64,000 nt of DNA from Commensalibacter nepenthis (lineage in GTDB: Bacteria > Pseudomonadota > Alphaproteobacteria > Acetobacterales > Acetobacteraceae): the NCBI RefSeq assembly GCF_029953305.1, contig NZ_JASBAN010000001.1, forward strand, positions 248,001 to 312,000. Direction: 5' to 3'. The position numbers were made by a program, and so were the translations under genes. The notes under the pieces are model-generated. The model had not been told where the DNA came from, did not search any database, and worked only from the letters and a program-made list of their open reading frames with translations. Shown piece by piece: positions 46,711 to 55,661 of the stretch; positions within the stretch are counted from its first letter, which is position 1, and the number at the start of each line of letters is the position of its first letter.

Positions 46711-49700
46711 CTATTGGTGAGAAATTACTTGTGTTAAAATTTGTTGAAGATTGTCTCTAAATTGCTGTTCATTACATTCTTTATCAATACGTGACAATGC
46801 ATTATGACGCAGTGTATTCCATAATTTTTCCTCTTGATAAAGCCGAACAATTTGTGATGCAAAAAATTCTGGATTGTAGATTGATGCTGCCAAAATATCT
46901 GTATCGTCTGTCCAACCCAATTGACCAACCAATAATTCAGTTGCCACAATTGGAATACCAAAAGATGCTGCCTCATGTAACTTATAGGGTATCCCACCAG
47001 CAAAACGTGTTGGCGCGATACAAACACGATGGTCATTGTATAAATAAGTTAAATTCTCTACAGCGCCTAATAATTTAACCTGAGGATATTTTGCAAATAC
47101 CGACATATCAACTGATGGATGCACATATCCAGCAATGGTGAAAGTAAAGTCGTGACCCATTTTTTTTATAACAATGGGGAAAATTTCACTCAAGAACCAT
47201 TCCAAACTATCAAAATTCGGCGATAGAGAATCATGCAAAGCACCCACAAACAATAACCCAGCTCGGTCTTCCCATTTTTTTGGAGTTGGTCGGACATTTA
47301 CCATATGCCCTAAAACTGACACTTGATCAAAGCCCGTTGCCTTTGCATAATTGGCATCAATTTTATTCACCGTGACCATTATCTGACAATGTCTTGCACA
47401 AGAAAGTTCACGTTCCAAACCAACCTCTAATGTATCCTCTTCACCCTTGTTAAGACCCAAGACATCTTGACGCAGTAATGTTCTTGGTGTTGCGATAACT
47501 TCGGTATCTAAAATCAAACAATCATGAGGAATATAACGATTGGCCTCGCCCATCATTGGCAAAATACGCTGTAAATTATGGGTGCGCCCAATCCAAATGG
47601 CGTCATAATAGCCAGCACGTTTGAAAAAGAATTCAGATATATCATCAATCGTTTTATCATAAAGCACTTCAACTGTTTCAGGTAAATCAGAATAGATTTG
47701 GAACAAATGAGGATATTGATTGTTAATTGGATACACCGTTACACTGTACCCCAAATTTGCCATTTGGCGAATAATGTCATTTGAGCGCACATATCCTGAA
47801 CCTAAACTGCGCAGGGGAACTCTATCCTCTATAAATAGAATACGCTTGCTGTTCCCTATCCGTTCACGAGCAATAACAACGTTATCAGAATGCCTTGGAT
47901 GTTGAAAACATAAAAAATCAGCATGAGCTTTTACAAATTTCTGATGGTTACGACGTGTCAAACCACTTGATACAATAGGATCACTGGAAGCATATTCCAT
48001 ATGTTCCACAACAGCATCAGGATGATAAACAACACGGTATCCTGCTTTAAGTATCCTTACACATAAATCAGTATCCTCGAAATATGCTGGATAATAAATA
48101 GGCGAAAACCCTTCTAATTGTAACAATATAGACGTCTTAATCGCCATCATCGCAGTAGAGCAATAGTCGACATCACGAACAAAATTCGCCTCAGGAATTG
48201 ACGGATCATCCCCCCGTAAATAGCCAATTGTTGTCCCATCTCGCCAGATAATAGAGCCCGCTTCTTGTAAATTACCATCAGGATGAATAATTTTCCCCCC
48301 AACAGCTGCGATATTATTTTTCGAAACCAAGTGCTTACATAAAATATCAATCGCACCAGGATATAAGTAAATATCATTATTCAAGAAAACTGTAATCGGT
48401 GCTTTGACTTGCTCAATCAAGTAATTACAGGCTCTACCATAACCAAAATTATAGGCAAATTTGGTTAAATGAGCACCTATCAAACAATTTTGTATAAAAC
48501 GCGTATCATCTGTTGAATTATTGTCGCCAATAAGCAGCTGAATCTTGCCCTTATAATTCGCACGCAAAGAAGCCAACGCGGTCAATGTCACAGCCAGATT
48601 ATTTTTAACCAACATAATGACACTGATGTCAGGTTTTCCCTCATAAGAAAAGTCCAACTTTTGATGCGCTACCGTAGGCAACATAAAATGTGCTTTTTTC
48701 CGAAAATATTCCCTAGACTGAACAGTTTTATTGCTTAACCGATAATGAGAATCTTCTGGAAGATGATCGATCCATGCTTCTAGACGTTTATCAAAGACCC
48801 AATGCCCAAAAGCATCCCTGTAAAACCCATTTTCAATATCATCACGCACAGAGCCAGACAGATAATATTTTCTTAGATTGACATCTGGATGAGGATTCCT
48901 GCATTCCAACGAGCCATGTAACAGAAAATGTTCATAACCGTTACGGAATTTACTGCGTTTGCTTGTTGAAATTACACCTGCTAAATCAGGATATTCTTCT
49001 ACATAAAATTGCTCAGAAAACCATGGTAAAGGTTCAAATAAAGTTGGTGTTGGATTCATAAAATAATGCTGTAAAGCACTCGTATATTTCCCCGCCTTTA
49101 TTTCAACTAGAACTTCGGGATATCGATCTAAATACCATCTTGAATCAAAATACAACGAAACCGTTGCCCTAAGATCAGCTTTACTCATATTTAGCAAGTA
49201 ATTACGAAATGGGAAAAAAGTTTTTTCCACATCACCCGCTTCGTAACAATGACGCTCATAAACTAACGGATCAAAATAGAGTGATCCTGTTTTACGTAAC
49301 GCATCCCCCTTTTTTAAATAATGGTCATAAGCATTTACATACTCAGAAGACGCATTAATTTCATAAGAAAACTCGGGATTATGATACAAGTAATAATCAG
49401 AGGAAAACAACCAGTGCGGTTGGCATTTTTTATGCCCTATACGACAATAATGATCGAAACCAGCTTTAAACTTTCCTCTTTTAATATCTTTTTTTACAAA
49501 CCCATATTCATAAAGATACCATTGTTCGTCAAAATATGGATTAGGCGAGTGCCCCAAAAAACCACCAATTTGTTCGTAATATTCTTGAACATTATCAATG
49601 CCACAAATCTCCATCTTTTGTGGCACATCAGGGTAAACCATCAAATACCACTTCTCATCAAATTGTGCCCATATGGCACCTTGATATGATTTTTCATCTA

Positions 49701-51984
49701 CGAGAATGTCGCTGATATGCATATAATTTTCGGCATCATCCTCTTGCAAGTCTGCGACATTATAAATATCTGCATGACTGGCTAGCCAATGAACATAAAC
49801 ATTCGGATACACGCCATTATTGATATCTCGTTTGACCTCTTTTTTAAAAGAATATAGGTCTAAATTAATCGGTAACGAAGGCTGTAATAATAAATCAATC
49901 CCTCTATCGATAAAATGTGCATACCCATTTCTGTAATTTTCTTCTGATCCTAATTCTTTAAATAAGTCAGAATACTCATTATTGTAAAATTTTTCATCAA
50001 ACCAAAGCAAAGGTGAATAATTTTCTGGATCATCATTCGTTAAATAATGATGTAATGGGTTAATAAAACAACCATCGTCAATTGATACCTGTACATCAGG
50101 ATATTGTTGCATATACCAATCTGGATCAAAATACCAAGATGTTCTGGTTAAACCGCTGATCGTATCGATATACTTTAAATAGTGGGAATAAGCACCCAAT
50201 CCCGATTGTATTGGAAAATTGTAATGACCCACGAAAAAAGCAGGGTCAAAAAATACACTTCCACTAATTCCCTCTTTATCGCCCGCACGCAAATAATGAT
50301 CGTAGCCATTTGCAAAACCATTTCTTGCCAGGGTTTCATCTGTCAAATGTGTCAATTTTTGGCGATAATACGCCTCGGAAAATAACCAATGCGGTGAATA
50401 TGTTTGATATCCCAAATGACAATAATGTTCAAAACCAGAAATATATTGTTGCTGTTCGATTTGGTTTTGAACTTCTGGATAATTTTTAAGATACCATTGT
50501 TCATCAAAATATGGATTAGGAGAATGCCCTTTGTAACATCCAAAAGAGTGATAATATTCTTCAACATTATCAACCTCCAAGGCTTTCATCTCGGATGTGA
50601 CATTACTATATTTGCGAACATACCATTCCTCATCAAAATCTTTCCAAAAAGCCTTACCAACATTCGACGTAGCAATGGGACGAGGCTCTTTTTTAGAATC
50701 CGTCACAGATAAAAAAGGGGGGGATTGCTCTTTTTTCTCAGTGTCAGAGGTTTTTTGATATTCCGCAAATTTAATATCTTCTTTCTGAGGTTCCACTGTA
50801 AATAGGGATTGATCTTCCTCTACCGTCAGAACTGGAAAATCTTCATCCTCATTAATGGTTGGTTCCTCTACTACTTTTTGAACAGAATCGTTACCTTGAA
50901 CATGCGTTACTTCTTCAGATACATTTCTCTGTGCAACTGATTCTGGTGTCGCCTGAAGATTATTTTCAGGAACAATATTGATTTCTTCTTTTATTGCAGG
51001 TGATTGAGCGTCTCTAAAATCGGTAATATTTACCTTTAGTTCATTACAATAACGATCAAATAGTACGTGATCTTCTTTTGCAACCCAATATTCAAAAATA
51101 TTATGAAACATATGAGACGATACAGCGTTGATGACTTCCTCTTGTAATCCAAACTGCTCTAAATCCAAAGTCTCATTTGGCTTTCGCTTTTCTTGACAAC
51201 CATACAAAATAAAATGCATATATCCATTTCTTAGAGGTTGACCAACACCAACAGAGGCAGCAACATCGCTATAATGTTCACAATAAAATGTTTCCGAAAA
51301 GTCAGCCAAAGGGGAATAATTAAAAGGTGTTGAGTTTGATAAATAATGATGTAATCCGCAAGAGAATTCAAAACATTTAATCGAATTTTGAACCTCTGGA
51401 TATGTATTTAAATACCATTTTTCATCAAAGAACCAAGAAAGCCTTATTTCGCCAGCATTATCAGTCATGTTTTTCAAAAAAAACTGATAAACCCCACCAG
51501 TTGAGGATATTGGCTCATAATTATCTTGCTGCAACGAATAAAGATGAGGATTAAAGAAAAGGCTTCCAGAATATAACTTTTGATCGCCTTCATTTAAATA
51601 GTGATCATAACCATTTTTATAACCAGCAAAATGATTGGTCAATTCATTATATTGTTGTTGATAATATTCTTCTGTAAACAACCAGTGAGGTGAATGATCC
51701 TTATATCCCTCACGACAATAATGATCAAAACCAGACAGAAATTGATTTGATTGAACAGCTTCGGCAATAGTAGGATATGTATTTAAATACCATTTTTCAT
51801 CAAAATATGGATTGGGTGAATGCCCTACTTTTCTTCCTTTTTCTTGATAGTATAAGTAAACATCTCCAGCATAAATATCCTCAATTATAGGGAGAATGGA
51901 AGCATAACGTTTACGATACCACTCATTGTCAAATTTTTCCCATTTTGGAGCCAAAATATCTTTTTTTACCATGTTATCAATCAA
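46711..51984 (-). CDS. Giant repeat-rich protein with two glycosyltransferase domains
   Basis: A 1757-residue protein. Residues about 10-340, 440-760 and 765-1090 are three similar modules made of ~45-residue units around the pattern YFDExWYLxxYPxV...GFxHYCxxGY...SPHWLFxExYY...GSLFFDPxxY. A Glu-rich, non-repetitive linker of ~100 residues separates the first two. A family-2 glycosyltransferase follows at about 1113-1335 (DISVIMLVKNN start, VFLNNDIYLYPG for the DxD-like site, FEDTDLCVRILKAGY). A second, GT4/GT1-like domain fills about 1380-1750 (RILFIEDRVPL, APTRFAGGIPYKLHEAASFGIP). No signal peptide or membrane segment is evident. The acceptor and sugar are unknown. Confidence 0.85.
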   Translation of the reverse strand: MIDNMVKKDILAPKWEKFDNEWYRKRYASILPIIEDIYAGDVYLYYQEKGRKVGHSPNPYFDEKWYLNTYPTIAEAVQSNQFLSGFDHYCREGYKDHSPHWLFTEEYYQQQYNELTNHFAGYKNGYDHYLNEGDQKLYSGSLFFNPHLYSLQQDNYEPISSTGGVYQFFLKNMTDNAGEIRLSWFFDEKWYLNTYPEVQNSIKCFEFSCGLHHYLSNSTPFNYSPLADFSETFYCEHYSDVAASVGVGQPLRNGYMHFILYGCQEKRKPNETLDLEQFGLQEEVINAVSSHMFHNIFEYWVAKEDHVLFDRYCNELKVNITDFRDAQSPAIKEEINIVPENNLQATPESVAQRNVSEEVTHVQGNDSVQKVVEEPTINEDEDFPVLTVEEDQSLFTVEPQKEDIKFAEYQKTSDTEKKEQSPPFLSVTDSKKEPRPIATSNVGKAFWKDFDEEWYVRKYSNVTSEMKALEVDNVEEYYHSFGCYKGHSPNPYFDEQWYLKNYPEVQNQIEQQQYISGFEHYCHLGYQTYSPHWLFSEAYYRQKLTHLTDETLARNGFANGYDHYLRAGDKEGISGSVFFDPAFFVGHYNFPIQSGLGAYSHYLKYIDTISGLTRTSWYFDPDWYMQQYPDVQVSIDDGCFINPLHHYLTNDDPENYSPLLWFDEKFYNNEYSDLFKELGSEENYRNGYAHFIDRGIDLLLQPSLPINLDLYSFKKEVKRDINNGVYPNVYVHWLASHADIYNVADLQEDDAENYMHISDILVDEKSYQGAIWAQFDEKWYLMVYPDVPQKMEICGIDNVQEYYEQIGGFLGHSPNPYFDEQWYLYEYGFVKKDIKRGKFKAGFDHYCRIGHKKCQPHWLFSSDYYLYHNPEFSYEINASSEYVNAYDHYLKKGDALRKTGSLYFDPLVYERHCYEAGDVEKTFFPFRNYLLNMSKADLRATVSLYFDSRWYLDRYPEVLVEIKAGKYTSALQHYFMNPTPTLFEPLPWFSEQFYVEEYPDLAGVISTSKRSKFRNGYEHFLLHGSLECRNPHPDVNLRKYYLSGSVRDDIENGFYRDAFGHWVFDKRLEAWIDHLPEDSHYRLSNKTVQSREYFRKKAHFMLPTVAHQKLDFSYEGKPDISVIMLVKNNLAVTLTALASLRANYKGKIQLLIGDNNSTDDTRFIQNCLIGAHLTKFAYNFGYGRACNYLIEQVKAPITVFLNNDIYLYPGAIDILCKHLVSKNNIAAVGGKIIHPDGNLQEAGSIIWRDGTTIGYLRGDDPSIPEANFVRDVDYCSTAMMAIKTSILLQLEGFSPIYYPAYFEDTDLCVRILKAGYRVVYHPDAVVEHMEYASSDPIVSSGLTRRNHQKFVKAHADFLCFQHPRHSDNVVIARERIGNSKRILFIEDRVPLRSLGSGYVRSNDIIRQMANLGYSVTVYPINNQYPHLFQIYSDLPETVEVLYDKTIDDISEFFFKRAGYYDAIWIGRTHNLQRILPMMGEANRYIPHDCLILDTEVIATPRTLLRQDVLGLNKGEEDTLEVGLERELSCARHCQIMVTVNKIDANYAKATGFDQVSVLGHMVNVRPTPKKWEDRAGLLFVGALHDSLSPNFDSLEWFLSEIFPIVIKKMGHDFTFTIAGYVHPSVDMSVFAKYPQVKLLGAVENLTYLYNDHRVCIAPTRFAGGIPYKLHEAASFGIPIVATELLVGQLGWTDDTDILAASIYNPEFFASQIVRLYQEEKLWNTLRHNALSRIDKECNEQQFRDNLQQILTQVISHQ

Positions 51985-51999
51985 CTATACTATAAAAAC

Positions 52000-52029
52000 A
52001 ATCTGGTTTATTAAATAATAAACCAGATT
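52000..52029 (-). terminator. Hairpin between two glycosyltransferase genes
   Basis: A perfect 13-base stem (AATCTGGTTTATT / AATAAACCAGATT) with a 4-base loop, followed on the minus strand by GTTTTTA, about 35 bases after the 1121-residue gene stops. It may end or attenuate transcription before the giant gene. Confidence 0.7.
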
Positions 52030-52062
52030 AATACCTATTTTATTCAAAAAACGATAAACAAG

Positions 52063-55000
52063 TTATTTAAATTTATCATCGATTATTCGAATATTTTTCT
52101 CCATAATATCCTCAGTTAAAACGCTATCTTTCACCTCTTCAATAGCATTATTAACGATATTTACAAGAATACCCGTATTGGCAATTTGATATTCATTGTT
52201 TACGATGTTAACTAAATACACATGATAATGTCCATTAAACTGTTTAAAACATCCCTGCTTCAAACGAATATCAGCAATAAAACCATTATTTAACGGTGCC
52301 GACTGAAAAATATCTGAAGTTTCATGGCGCATAAGTCGTGATGTACCAACAATAAAGCAATCTTCTGATTGATCGTTCACAAATACAATATACATCCGAC
52401 CAGCCATTAAATTATTGCGATTAAATGCCCAGCCAGCGATTTTCAAGATCGTTTTATCAGCTGTAACAGTATCATTTTCAACTGTACCCTCCTCTTGAAT
52501 AAACCCGGTGAAATGTTCAATACAATATTCCAACTCTCCAAAACGTTGGGCAAGAATATTTTTCTCTACAAAACTATCCAGCTTGATTCCACGAATTAAA
52601 CCATCTTTTTCAATAATACGACTAAAATCATCTAAAATAACTTGATTGCTATGTAAAACCGTATGAATTTTCTGAACTTGTCCTTCTTCAACCTCAATTT
52701 CATTGGTTGTCAATTGGAACGCAGCAGAACCATTGACAATATTAATCAAACCAATTCTAAAGCGACCTTCACACCATTTTCCTCTTAAAGCAGCCTGTCC
52801 AGCAAAACCATTACGAATAGGTGCATTGGCAAAGCTTTCAGCCACATCGGCACGGTTTTCACGTTGACATTCTAAGAATATTGTCAAATCACTATCTGCA
52901 TGAATTAAAACAGTATATAAAGAGCCCGCATTGGATAATCCAGGAGAGATAAACCAACCACGAATATGGAACTCATGTGCAGGCTTGAACTTTTTATTAT
53001 CGTCAATATTCAGTATATGATAACAAATATCATCTAAATAATAATTTGCTCCTTGAACAACTGCCCAATCATCAACAGTCTGTGGCAACTCAACATGTAA
53101 ATCATTGCCTGTTGGTGGGTCGAAAATATGACGAGGCGGTGCCTGATCTTTCCATGATGCATGTGGCAAATAATGTAAACGACCAATATCCCATTTTAAA
53201 TTACTGACACCTAATTTATCATATGGAACAACATCCTCATAAACTTTTAATAATTCTTTTGAATAATCAGCCGCTGTTACCCATAATTCAGGGGTAATAT
53301 TATCCATAATTTGTTTGCGCAGCATTTCATCTGAACGGATCAGTTCAAGACGATCAATCACCGTATTCACAGCACCAATCTCAACTTTAAATCCATTCAC
53401 ACCGTCTTTTACACGATCGCCTAATGCCCCGACATCAGTCACAATTGGAATTAATCCATTTTGCCATGCTTCTGATAAAGAAATACAATATGTTTCGGGC
53501 CATATAGACAAAGTCATTGCCACATCCGCAACCTGTAATGCCGCAACTTCACCTAATCCATAGGCTCCGTGCAATATCACATTGTCTCTTTTCATTTCCT
53601 TTAAAACATTTTCATAATCTGGTTGCATATATCCAAATATATGAAACTCGTAAAGATCAGGATTAGCCGATTGCAGAATGGACAAAATTGTATCTGCACC
53701 CTTTGAACGAATAAAATTCCCAACCGTTGCTACTTTGAGTTTTCGACCGTTTAAAGGTTCATATTTCTTCTGTTTCAATGGAATGGACGTATCAGGTGAA
53801 GGAATACCCATAACATAGTTTTTCTTAGTTTCTAAAACAGGATAAATCTTCAACGCCAATTCATAAGAATGTTTTGTTCCAAATAAACAAACGTCAACAT
53901 TTTTCATAATTTTGGCAACAAAGGCACGTCTTGTCTGCTGCACACCGAATTCTAACTTTTCGGAAGTTTTCAAACAAATATCACAAGCACCGATATTCTT
54001 TTTATCAATTTCACAATAACGTTGTTCATAATTCAGTAAATTATAATGAGAACAAACTGCCAAAAAGTCGTGATAAGAGAAAACAACCCCAACCCCACAT
54101 GCTTTTGCAATAATGGGTATGGATAATGTATGATGCCCTAAATGCTGAATATGAACGATATCAAAACTATATTGATTGACAACACTTGAAAATGCGGTTT
54201 CTTCGCCAGCATCATTCATTGAATCCAACCAACCCACATCAGGCATATCAAACCGTTCAATTTCCTTACCATTCACATCTGTAAGGTAACAAGCACCACG
54301 TCGACGCAACCAATAAAAAAACTCAACATCTTTGACTAGACTGGTAGACAAGATTTGTTGGTAAACTTCAATACCACCCCAGACATGCTCATGCACCGTA
54401 GAATGCGTTACAAATAAAACACGTAATTTCGCTTGACGACGTGGCTTTTCAGGCAATATTTCTTGCTTTTGCTTCTTTTGAAAATCTGCCTGAGTAATCT
54501 TGGCAATTTCACTCAAACGATCTTTATATAAATGTTTGTTTAAAACAGCTTTTTGTGTCTCTGTTGCTAGTTTTTTTCTTAATTCTTTTTCATTTAAGAT
54601 ATTGGCAATAGCTTCTATTACTTCATCTGTATTCCGTGCAATGGAAACGCCATCTAATTCTTTAAGATATTTTTCATCCATCTCAAATGGCAGCTCAACG
54701 ACTTGTGCAGTTCCCGCCAAACCCAATTCATATAATCTTGGTCCAGGAGCTGTCGCTTGCCCTACATCACCATGGCTTGCATAATTACGAAACATCGTCA
54801 GCGTCACTTGGCTGGCATTTGCGAAATCAATAAAAGATTCAATGCTGACGGGTCTTGGAATAATACGTTTGATTAAATCCTTTGGTAAAGGAGGCAAATA
54901 CTCATTACCTGGACATATTAATTTAAAACGAGCTTCTGGGAAAGCAATTAGCAAACGACGCAAAACCTCCACACGATTAGGCCACATCGTCCCAGCAAAG

Positions 55001-55428
55001 AAAATATCATAATCAAGGTCTTGTGTATTTTTAACGGCTCTATAATGAATAGACTTACTACCAGCTAATGGCAAATAATAAGCCTCGACTTGATAGGCAT
55101 CAATACAGCTCGGATCATTAGTAAATACATAGTCAAAGTTAGAGGTTACATGAACATTAAAATCCAACATAAATGGGTCTTCGAATGCCCAAAATATCAT
55201 CGTCTTAAAACAAGGTCTTAACCGTTTGATTAATTCAAAATCAGTACGCTGACCATCAATACAAATCAAAACGTCATGTTCGTGTGTGGCTGCAATTGAT
55301 AATAAATTCATATTATCAGCGACAACAACATTTTCATCTCCCCAAAGTTCTTTTGCTGCTCGTGCAACCGCAAGCGTCAAATAGGAATTTGAATTATGTG
55401 TATAGTTTGTGTTGTAAATAACGGCCAT
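52063..55428 (-). CDS. Multi-domain glycosyltransferase (CgeB-like + GT4) with duplicated C-terminal domain
   Basis: A 1121-residue protein. Residues 1-320 form a CgeB-like GT domain (FWAFEDPFM, YDIFFAGTMWPNRVEVLRRL, TAPGPRLYELGLAGTAQ). Residues about 333-745 form a GT4-type domain starting RVLFVTHSTVHEHVWGGIEVYQQ, with the EX7E motif in PETYCISLSEAWQNG (about residue 650). Residues about 800-1110 hold two copies of a ~100-residue unit (FHIRGWF... and LKIAGWA..., each with a later N-GF and 'LVNIVN/LINIVN' strand). No signal or membrane segment is seen. It shares the CgeB fold with the 370-residue neighbour. Start is ATG at 55428. Confidence 0.85.
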   Translation of the reverse strand: MAVIYNTNYTHNSNSYLTLAVARAAKELWGDENVVVADNMNLLSIAATHEHDVLICIDGQRTDFELIKRLRPCFKTMIFWAFEDPFMLDFNVHVTSNFDYVFTNDPSCIDAYQVEAYYLPLAGSKSIHYRAVKNTQDLDYDIFFAGTMWPNRVEVLRRLLIAFPEARFKLICPGNEYLPPLPKDLIKRIIPRPVSIESFIDFANASQVTLTMFRNYASHGDVGQATAPGPRLYELGLAGTAQVVELPFEMDEKYLKELDGVSIARNTDEVIEAIANILNEKELRKKLATETQKAVLNKHLYKDRLSEIAKITQADFQKKQKQEILPEKPRRQAKLRVLFVTHSTVHEHVWGGIEVYQQILSTSLVKDVEFFYWLRRRGACYLTDVNGKEIERFDMPDVGWLDSMNDAGEETAFSSVVNQYSFDIVHIQHLGHHTLSIPIIAKACGVGVVFSYHDFLAVCSHYNLLNYEQRYCEIDKKNIGACDICLKTSEKLEFGVQQTRRAFVAKIMKNVDVCLFGTKHSYELALKIYPVLETKKNYVMGIPSPDTSIPLKQKKYEPLNGRKLKVATVGNFIRSKGADTILSILQSANPDLYEFHIFGYMQPDYENVLKEMKRDNVILHGAYGLGEVAALQVADVAMTLSIWPETYCISLSEAWQNGLIPIVTDVGALGDRVKDGVNGFKVEIGAVNTVIDRLELIRSDEMLRKQIMDNITPELWVTAADYSKELLKVYEDVVPYDKLGVSNLKWDIGRLHYLPHASWKDQAPPRHIFDPPTGNDLHVELPQTVDDWAVVQGANYYLDDICYHILNIDDNKKFKPAHEFHIRGWFISPGLSNAGSLYTVLIHADSDLTIFLECQRENRADVAESFANAPIRNGFAGQAALRGKWCEGRFRIGLINIVNGSAAFQLTTNEIEVEEGQVQKIHTVLHSNQVILDDFSRIIEKDGLIRGIKLDSFVEKNILAQRFGELEYCIEHFTGFIQEEGTVENDTVTADKTILKIAGWAFNRNNLMAGRMYIVFVNDQSEDCFIVGTSRLMRHETSDIFQSAPLNNGFIADIRLKQGCFKQFNGHYHVYLVNIVNNEYQIANTGILVNIVNNAIEEVKDSVLTEDIMEKNIRIIDDKFK

Positions 55429-55600
55429 GATTAATCTTTATCACCCAGTTGATATTTCAAAACGTAACGATCGTTAAAAACAGAAGTTACGCGCTCAATT
55501 GTTAATTAATTATTACTTCATAAATATCTTGATAAATAAAATAGTCAATAGCTACTTACTATTAAATTAATGAATAGTTTAATCGATCTCAATCATAAAA

Positions 55601-55633
55601 AAAAGCTAAGTAATTTATACGTACTTAGCTTTT
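55601..55633 (-). terminator. Terminator downstream of rpsA
   Basis: AAAAGCTAAGTA pairs with TACTTAGCTTTT across a 9-base loop, with T8 following on the minus strand, about 30 bases after rpsA ends. Confidence 0.9.
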
Positions 55634-55661
55634 AATTTACTTATTTCTTAAGGAGAAATAT

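Noticed and set aside
46711-51984. Giant glycosyltransferase repeats as a tandem DNA repeat or CRISPR
   Set aside because: The repetition is at the protein level with diverged codons; there are no direct DNA repeats with constant spacers.
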